Made by a program: the position numbers and the translations under genes
In this document: positions 59,187 through 64,000 of the stretch, in pieces
How positions within the stretch are numbered: position 1 is the stretch's first letter
Layout: every line of letters begins with the position of its first letter
The notes under the pieces: model-generated
Seen by the model: only the letters and a program-made list of their open reading frames with translations
Told to the model about the DNA's origin: nothing
Databases searched by the model: none
Assembly: GCF_033239625.1 (NCBI RefSeq)
Contig: NZ_BTCK01000030.1
Span: forward strand, 1 to 64,000
Length of the DNA stretch: 64,000 nt
DNA from: Paenibacillus_T sp033239625
Lineage (GTDB): Bacteria > Bacillota > Bacilli > Paenibacillales > Paenibacillaceae
Reading direction: 5' to 3'

Positions 59187-59200
59187 TATGTGAACATTCG

Positions 59201-59229
59201 AGAACCGTACTATTGTGCGGTTCTTTTTG
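59201..59229 (+). terminator. terminator after the right tRNA copy
   Basis: AGAACCG pairs with CGGTTCT, then TTTTTG. Lying outside the element, it is probably the original terminator of the tRNA gene. Confidence 0.75.
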
Positions 59230-59281
59230 TTTTGGGGATATGTCGGTGTGGGGGCTTGTGAGAAGCGCTAACAATTATTGG

Positions 59282-59311
59282 TTGACGCTTCTGACAGCCT
59301 CATGCTATAGT
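59282..59311 (+). promoter_or_regulatory. promoter of the ABC exporter operon
   Basis: TTGACG (59282-59287), 18 bases, TATAGT (59306-59311). The transcript would begin near 59318, giving a leader of about 200 bases. Confidence 0.6.
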
Positions 59312-59352
59312 ATCCGTTATTCCACATAATACCAATGAAGGGGGAGTCTACA

Positions 59353-59439
59353 ATGCGTCAACAACAACGGAACATCGCCGCAGTATACAATCGAATACGC
59401 CGTTGTAACCCGACATACCCCGTCGTGTATATTCGTTAA
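59353..59439 (+). CDS. 28-residue leader peptide of the ABC exporter
   Basis: A short frame with an excellent ribosome site (AAGGGGGAG, six bases before ATG) encodes MRQQQRNIAAVYNRIRR, then CNPTYPVVYIR. Its stop lies 19 bases before a strong terminator hairpin that precedes the exporter genes. The layout matches BmrB before bmrCD in Bacillus subtilis, where drug-stalled ribosomes on the leader let RNA polymerase read through. Sequence similarity to BmrB is not evident. Confidence 0.65.
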   Translation: MRQQQRNIAAVYNRIRRCNPTYPVVYIR

Positions 59440-59458
59440 TTTTCTATACGTATATTCA

Positions 59459-59488
59459 CCCCAGGCGTACTCGCCTGGGGTTTTTCTT
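59459..59488 (+). terminator. leader terminator / attenuator
   Basis: CCCCAGGCG (59459-59467) and CGCCTGGGG (59472-59480) with a TACT loop, then TTTTTCTT. A perfect 9-bp intrinsic terminator between the leader frame and the first exporter gene. Confidence 0.8.
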
Positions 59489-59519
59489 ATCTCTATCACA
59501 ATGCGAAGGGAGCTCTATT

Positions 59520-61265
59520 ATGCCGCCGCAACAAGCAAACTCGATATCCTGGCTTCTCCATTATCTGCGCCCCGTCAAATGGCGAATGGCCTTCTTGCTT
59601 CTCCTCCTGCTGCTGTCCATCGGTCTGCAGCTGACTCAACCGCAGATTGTCAGCCGCTTCATCGATCAAGCAATAGGAGAAGGCGCAGTCTCCGTCCTGC
59701 TCACGCTGGCCGGCCTATATCTTACCGTTGCCGTTGTAAACCAGCTGCTGACGGTTGCGCTCGACTATCTTGGGAATGACGTCGCTTGGCGTTCCACGAA
59801 TCGGATCCGGACTCACTTGTTCAAACATGCGCTCCGGCTCGACATGCGGTATCACAACCTGAAGACGCCCGGCGAGATGATCGAGCGGATCGACGGGGAC
59901 GTCACCCACATGTCCAACTTCTTCGGGATGTTCCTCGTACAGATTGTAGGCAGCTTTGTGCTCCTCACCGGCATTCTCGGCTATATGTACGTGAACAGCT
60001 TGCCGATTGCAGTCGCCATGACGGTCTTCACCGCCGTATCCATCGGTGTCATGTTCGCGATTCGCAACTTGGGCGTGAAGACGACCCAAGAAGAACGCCA
60101 AGCGAATGCTGCCTTATTCGGCCTCATTGAGGAAAGAATCGCTGGCATTGAGGATGTGCAAGCGAACGGTGGAACCAAGCGCTTGATGACCCGATATCAC
60201 CGCGCGATGCGCGCCGTCTTTCGAGTCGGCCGCAAAGCTTGGCTGCTGCGCGTTACGCCATGGAATGCCACCGTGTTCCTGTTTACGCTTGCTGTCACGA
60301 TGGTCCTCATGATCGGCCTTCGGCTGTATATGGCCGATCGAATTACACTCGGCACGCTGTACCTCTTCTTCCAATATACGCAGATGCTGAACGACCCGAT
60401 TGAACAGCTCGGCAACCAATTGCAGGAGTTTCAGAAGGCAAAGTCGGGCATGCGCCGATCACGGGAACTGCTCTCCGAGCGCACCGTAATTGAAGAGGGC
60501 AACGTTGAATCACTCCCGGACGGTCCACTGTCCGTATCATTCGAGGATGTAAACTTCGGCTACGGAGCCGACCGGCGAGTGCTGCACGACATCAGCTTCA
60601 ACTTACAACCGGGTGAACGTCTGGGGCTCGTTGGGCGTACAGGCAGCGGCAAGACCAGTATCAGTCGGCTGCTTCTCCGGTTGTATGACATCGACAACGG
60701 TACGATTCGGATCGGCGGCGTGGACATTCGCTCCCTAAGGATCGAAGCGCTATACCGCAAGGTCGGCATGGTCACACAGGACGTGCAGCTCTTCGACGGC
60801 ACGCTGAGAGATAATCTAACCCTATTCAACGCCGACATCTCCGACGAAGAAGTGCTGCAGACAACCGAGCGGCTTGGGCTCCGGCGCTGGTTAGACGCTA
60901 TGCCAGACGGTCTCGATACCCGCCTGACAAGCGGCGGCACTTCGCTCTCAGCCGGCCAAGCGCAGCTGTTCGCGTTGACGCGGGTATTCCTAACCCGTCC
61001 CAGCCTCATCATTCTAGACGAACCGTCTTCTCGTCTGGACGCCGCTACGGAAGCAACACTGCAGACAGCAATCGATCAATTGCTCGCCAATTGTACCGGC
61101 ATTATTATCGCGCACCGACTGTCGACGCTCGACAACGTCGACAAGATCATGGTGCTGAGCCAAGGGCGCGTTATCGAATTCGGAGCCAGGGCCGCATTGG
61201 CGGAGGATCCTGATTCGGCATACAGCCGGCTGCTCGGATCCGCCCTACAGGAGGAATTGGCATGA
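59520..61265 (+). CDS. ABC multidrug exporter half, catalytic Walker B (BmrC/YheI-like)
   Basis: A 581-residue half-transporter: six membrane helices in about 20-320, then the ATPase domain. Walker A is GRTGSGKTS (about 373-381), the Q-loop VTQDVQLFDGTL, the signature LSAGQ (altered from LSGGQ), Walker B LIILDEPSS with the catalytic Glu, and the H-loop IIAHRLST. GAAGGGAG precedes the ATG at 59520. It overlaps the second half gene by four bases, so the two form a heterodimer like BmrCD or LmrCD, exporting drugs. Confidence 0.9.
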   Translation: MPPQQANSISWLLHYLRPVKWRMAFLLLLLLLSIGLQLTQPQIVSRFIDQAIGEGAVSVLLTLAGLYLTVAVVNQLLTVALDYLGNDVAWRSTNRIRTHLFKHALRLDMRYHNLKTPGEMIERIDGDVTHMSNFFGMFLVQIVGSFVLLTGILGYMYVNSLPIAVAMTVFTAVSIGVMFAIRNLGVKTTQEERQANAALFGLIEERIAGIEDVQANGGTKRLMTRYHRAMRAVFRVGRKAWLLRVTPWNATVFLFTLAVTMVLMIGLRLYMADRITLGTLYLFFQYTQMLNDPIEQLGNQLQEFQKAKSGMRRSRELLSERTVIEEGNVESLPDGPLSVSFEDVNFGYGADRRVLHDISFNLQPGERLGLVGRTGSGKTSISRLLLRLYDIDNGTIRIGGVDIRSLRIEALYRKVGMVTQDVQLFDGTLRDNLTLFNADISDEEVLQTTERLGLRRWLDAMPDGLDTRLTSGGTSLSAGQAQLFALTRVFLTRPSLIILDEPSSRLDAATEATLQTAIDQLLANCTGIIIAHRLSTLDNVDKIMVLSQGRVIEFGARAALAEDPDSAYSRLLGSALQEELA

Positions 61266-63064
61266 CCGTCACCCAATTCATGAAGCGCTTGTACGCCTAC
61301 AACCCAAGCATCTATATCATCAATGCTCTGTTATGGGGCACCTTTCATTCCTTGCCCGTCGGCATCGGCTTGGGCATGAAATGGTTGTTCGATCGGGCCG
61401 CAATCGGCTCCGACAATTACCTATGGCTCGTGTTCCCGCTGTTAATCGTCGCCCTTGTGCGTTTCAGCCGCGTCGGCTTGTTCTATTACGCTTTCTTCCA
61501 ATGGGTCACCTACATCTATCATCTGCAAGCGCTGCTCCGACGGAATCTGCTTAGCGGGATTCTACGTTGGCCTGGCCGCAACCTGCCCGCTTCGCCAGGC
61601 GAAGCCATGACGCGATTCCGCGAAGACGTGGACGAAACCGTTGATTATGTGGAGTCGTGGGTCGACTTCTGGGGACGCTTAATCTACTTCGTCGTCTGCG
61701 TCTGGATCATGCTCCGTATTAACGTCATGATTACATGCGTCGCCGTCGCTCCGCTCATCGTCGTTACGCTGCTCAACAACTTGTCGGGCAACCGCGCACG
61801 CAAGTATGCCCAATCCAATCGTGAAGCGACTGGCCGCATTACTGGCTTCATTGCTGAGACGTTTGGAGCCGTTCAAGCCGTGAAGCTCGGGAAAGCCGAA
61901 GCACGCGTGTCCGATCGATTCATTAAGCTAAACGAAGACAGGCGGCGAGCGGCGCTTCGCGACAATCTGTTCAAGCAATGGATGAGATCGCTTAACCAGC
62001 ATGTCATTAGCCTGTGCACAGGCGGCATTCTGCTGATGTGCGCTTCGGAGATGAAGGCCGGCCGCTTCACAGTCGGAGACTTCGCCTTGTTCACGTCTTT
62101 CTTGGGGACGTTCTCGTCCAGCATTTCCTTATTCGGCTATATGGTATTCCAGCATAAACGGCTGCAGGTACCTCTCGAACGGATGCGCGTCCTATTCCGT
62201 CCCGGCGAACAAGACCGCATCGCGGAACACGGCGACATCCACCTGTACGGGGAGCCGCCGGAAGCACCGGAGACCGCCCACGTTGAAGGGGAGCGGTTGC
62301 AAAACATGGAAGTCCGCGGGTTGTCCTATACGTACCCGGGCTCAAACAACGGCATCCAGGACGTCGATTTTCGACTCACGCGTGGTATGTTTCTCGTCGT
62401 TACGGGCCGAGTCGGCTCGGGTAAGTCGACGCTCGTGCGGACGCTGCTGGGCCTGCTTCCGCAGTCTGCGGGCGAGTTGACCTGGAATGGAATCCGCGTA
62501 GCAGATCCCGCTGCATTCCTAAGACCGCCGAGGGCAGCCTATACGCCACAAGTGCCTCGGCTGTTCAGCGACTCGCTGCGTGACAACATTACGCAGGGGA
62601 AGCAAGTGACCGAAGCCGAGCTCGATCGCGTCATCCGGCTCGCCGTCATGGAACAGGATGTGCAGTCGCTGGAACAGGGGCTGGAGACGTTCGTCGGCCC
62701 CCGCGGCGTCATGCTGTCGGGCGGACAGCTCCAGCGCGCCGCGACGGCACGCATGCTGATGACCGGCGCCGACTTGCTCATCTTTGACGACTTGTCCAGC
62801 GCGCTCGACGTCGAGACGGAGAACGAGCTGTGGTCGCGGCTGTTCCGCGAACCGGATATGACCTGCATCGCCGTTTCCCATCGGCATGCAGCGCTGGCAC
62901 GCGCGGACCATATAATCGTCATGAAGGACGGCCGTGTGGAAGCCGAAGGGACGCTGTCCGAGCTACTGGCGACATGCGAAGAGATGCAGCTGCTCTGGCA
63001 AGGCGAACGATCGCCGGAAGAGGAATGCACGGAAGACACGCCGACGTATGACATTGTTGGGTAA
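61262..63064 (+). CDS. ABC multidrug exporter half, degenerate Walker B (BmrD/YheH-like)
   Basis: A 600-residue partner half-transporter with six helices in about 18-315. The ATPase domain has Walker A GRVGSGKST (about 377-385), the canonical signature LSGGQ, and Walker B LLIFDDLSS, where Asp replaces the catalytic Glu; the H-loop is AVSHRHAAL. So this half contributes the degenerate ATP site together with the altered LSAGQ of its partner, while its own LSGGQ completes the active site. AGGAG precedes the ATGA overlap start. Confidence 0.9.
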   Translation: MTVTQFMKRLYAYNPSIYIINALLWGTFHSLPVGIGLGMKWLFDRAAIGSDNYLWLVFPLLIVALVRFSRVGLFYYAFFQWVTYIYHLQALLRRNLLSGILRWPGRNLPASPGEAMTRFREDVDETVDYVESWVDFWGRLIYFVVCVWIMLRINVMITCVAVAPLIVVTLLNNLSGNRARKYAQSNREATGRITGFIAETFGAVQAVKLGKAEARVSDRFIKLNEDRRRAALRDNLFKQWMRSLNQHVISLCTGGILLMCASEMKAGRFTVGDFALFTSFLGTFSSSISLFGYMVFQHKRLQVPLERMRVLFRPGEQDRIAEHGDIHLYGEPPEAPETAHVEGERLQNMEVRGLSYTYPGSNNGIQDVDFRLTRGMFLVVTGRVGSGKSTLVRTLLGLLPQSAGELTWNGIRVADPAAFLRPPRAAYTPQVPRLFSDSLRDNITQGKQVTEAELDRVIRLAVMEQDVQSLEQGLETFVGPRGVMLSGGQLQRAATARMLMTGADLLIFDDLSSALDVETENELWSRLFREPDMTCIAVSHRHAALARADHIIVMKDGRVEAEGTLSELLATCEEMQLLWQGERSPEEECTEDTPTYDIVG

Positions 63065-63100
63065 GGCGTGGCTGAACATAGAATGAATACCGAATACCGC

Positions 63101-63131
63101 AGAGCCGCAGTAACTCGCGGTTCTTCTTTTT
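63101..63131 (+). terminator. terminator of the exporter operon
   Basis: AGAGCCGC pairs with GCGGTTCT (one G-U), then TCTTTTTT. A second, longer imperfect stem follows at 63142-63181. Confidence 0.7.
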
Positions 63132-63390
63132 TACGCACAAAAATAAGAGTCCCGCTTATCTGAGATAACCGGAACCCTTATTACGTCGTATCGTTACTAT
63201 TCAATTATTTGCGCTCCGTTTCTTCAAAATGCCGTTATCCTCGCCCTTCTATGTGATACTTGAAGTTCATGTAGCAGATGGGTTAACGCATTCGTAATTT
63301 GGTGGAATCTCATCCCTTCAGGCAATCCGTGATAATCTCACTTTATTGACTTGCTGTGGTGCTATACCGATACCCGCATGTTCGCTTTGC

Positions 63391-63650
63391 TTTATGCGTA
63401 ACATGCTTCGCCTCACCTGGCCCAATGGACTATCCCCTTTCCGTTCCGAGGTTTGATCCTTCCATTCCTTCGCTTGTCTCACTTGCTTCCCTTTCTCCTT
63501 TGGTTTCATTCGCTTAACTTTATGCGTAACATGCTTCGCTCACCTAGTACAATGGACTATCCCCTTTCTGTAACGAGGTTTTGAACCTTCCATTGCTTCA
63601 CTTGTCTCACTTAGTTCACTTTCTCCTTAGGTTCCTGTTGCTTCTGTTAT
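63391..63650. repeat. tandem 128-bp imperfect repeat
   Basis: Two head-to-tail units start with TTTATGCGTAACATGCTTCG (63391 and 63519) and share AATGGACTATCCCCTTTC, CTTCCATT and CTTGTCTCACTT blocks. A 63-codon frame on the minus strand runs through the first unit but not the second, and is not accepted as a gene. The rest of 63132-63916 holds no gene I can support. Confidence 0.7.
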
Positions 63651-63916
63651 TATTGTTATTGCTTAACCTTGTTGGCTCGATGCCTTTCTTGTAGGTTGTG
63701 TGGTTCGTGTTACTGACTTAAGAATATACGATTCTATCATTTGTGTAAATATTCAGAATATTATGATTTAGTCGATTTAGGCGGAAAAATGGGCATTTAT
63801 CGCGTGTATTTTACGTTTTTCGCAGATTTTCAATTAGAGTCTAGTATATTCCAATAGATGGGCTGCACAGGCCCCCGCACAAGTCAGCCTCTGCCTCTTC
63901 TGACGCCAACACAAAG

Positions 63917-63952
63917 AACCGCGAGATAGCCTTCAGCCCTCGCGGTTCCTTT
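63917..63952 (+). terminator. terminator-like hairpin near right edge
   Basis: AACCGCGAG (63917-63925) pairs with CTCGCGGTT (63939-63947), then CCTTTTAT. The gene it serves is not in the window. Confidence 0.5.
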
Positions 63953-64000
63953 TATAACCTCAACAGCAAATCATTTCACTACGCCCATACGAACCCCAAC

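Larger units (their letters stand above)
52387..59187. mobile_element. 6.7-kb integrative element in tRNA-Arg(CCT)
   Basis: Identical 77-bp direct repeats (52387-52463 and 59111-59187) covering the tRNA from base 2 bound a segment that carries a tyrosine integrase next to the left repeat, an AT-rich cargo gene, a primase gene, an HNH gene and a small gene. Repeat to repeat it is 6,724 bp. Base composition inside is visibly more AT-rich than outside. No capsid, portal or conjugation genes are present, so it is a plasmid-like or satellite-like island. Confidence 0.88.

Noticed and set aside
63318..63509. 63-codon basic frame on the minus strand
   Set aside because: It lies in the first tandem repeat unit and is not kept in the second; no ribosome site seen.
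1..64000. CRISPR array or insertion sequence
   Set aside because: No regularly spaced direct repeats of 24-40 bases and no transposase frame or IS terminal repeats were seen.

Overview
The window reads as chromosome of a spore-forming, Gram-positive, Paenibacillus-like bacterium. The signs are strong AGGAGG-type ribosome sites, frequent GTG/TTG starts, S-layer homology and copper-amine-oxidase stalk domains, a Spo0E-like phosphatase, a sporulation-type PAS histidine kinase and MotAB with a SigD-like promoter. The species is inferred, not proven. The left edge is the 5' end of a 16S rRNA gene on the minus strand, with its promoter.

Layout. (1) 0.4-9.8 kb: an EamA transporter, an ECF-type sigma factor with a one-TM partner and a large TPR exported protein, a secreted beta-propeller-like protein, an XRE regulator with a membrane protein, a small-multidrug-export protein and a SecA2-type ATPase with a 59-residue acidic protein. 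(2) 9.8-37 kb: accessory DNA made of regulators (AraC x2, HxlR, MerR, LacI), VOC proteins, surface proteins (RCC1+WG, SLH, stalk, 3D domain), cysDN, a split sigma factor, a second sigma factor with a protein of unknown function, and a rhodanese. This stretch also holds a family of near-identical hairpin terminators and several decayed 3' ends of genes (rhodanese x3, nucleotidyltransferase, VOC, SLH). (3) 37-52 kb: hydrolase, TAT-exported copper amine oxidase, AraC, MFS, GNAT, motAB, RluF-like pseudouridine synthase, epimerase-like protein, histidine kinase, a DnaA-box cluster, tadA, a Spo0E-like protein and a GntR/DUF1648 pair. (4) 52.4-59.2 kb: a 6.7-kb integrative element in a tRNA-Arg(CCT) gene, bounded by 77-bp direct repeats. 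(5) 59.2-63.1 kb: a heterodimeric ABC exporter behind a leader peptide and an intrinsic terminator, then a repeat-bearing noncoding end.

The most notable items are five. The small integrative element carries a tyrosine integrase, a primase of archaeo-eukaryotic type, an HNH endonuclease and a very AT-rich cargo protein with a PD-(D/E)XK-like signature, a plausible anti-phage effector. The ABC exporter has a BmrB-like attenuator leader. The split sigma factor resembles SigO-RsoA. Two unrelated genes share a duplicated promoter-like element (TGTTTGG-N16-CGTTTA). CTG start codons are likely for two genes, one supported by alignment with its paralogue.

All calls come from reading the sequence; family names rest on recognised motifs and no database search was run.
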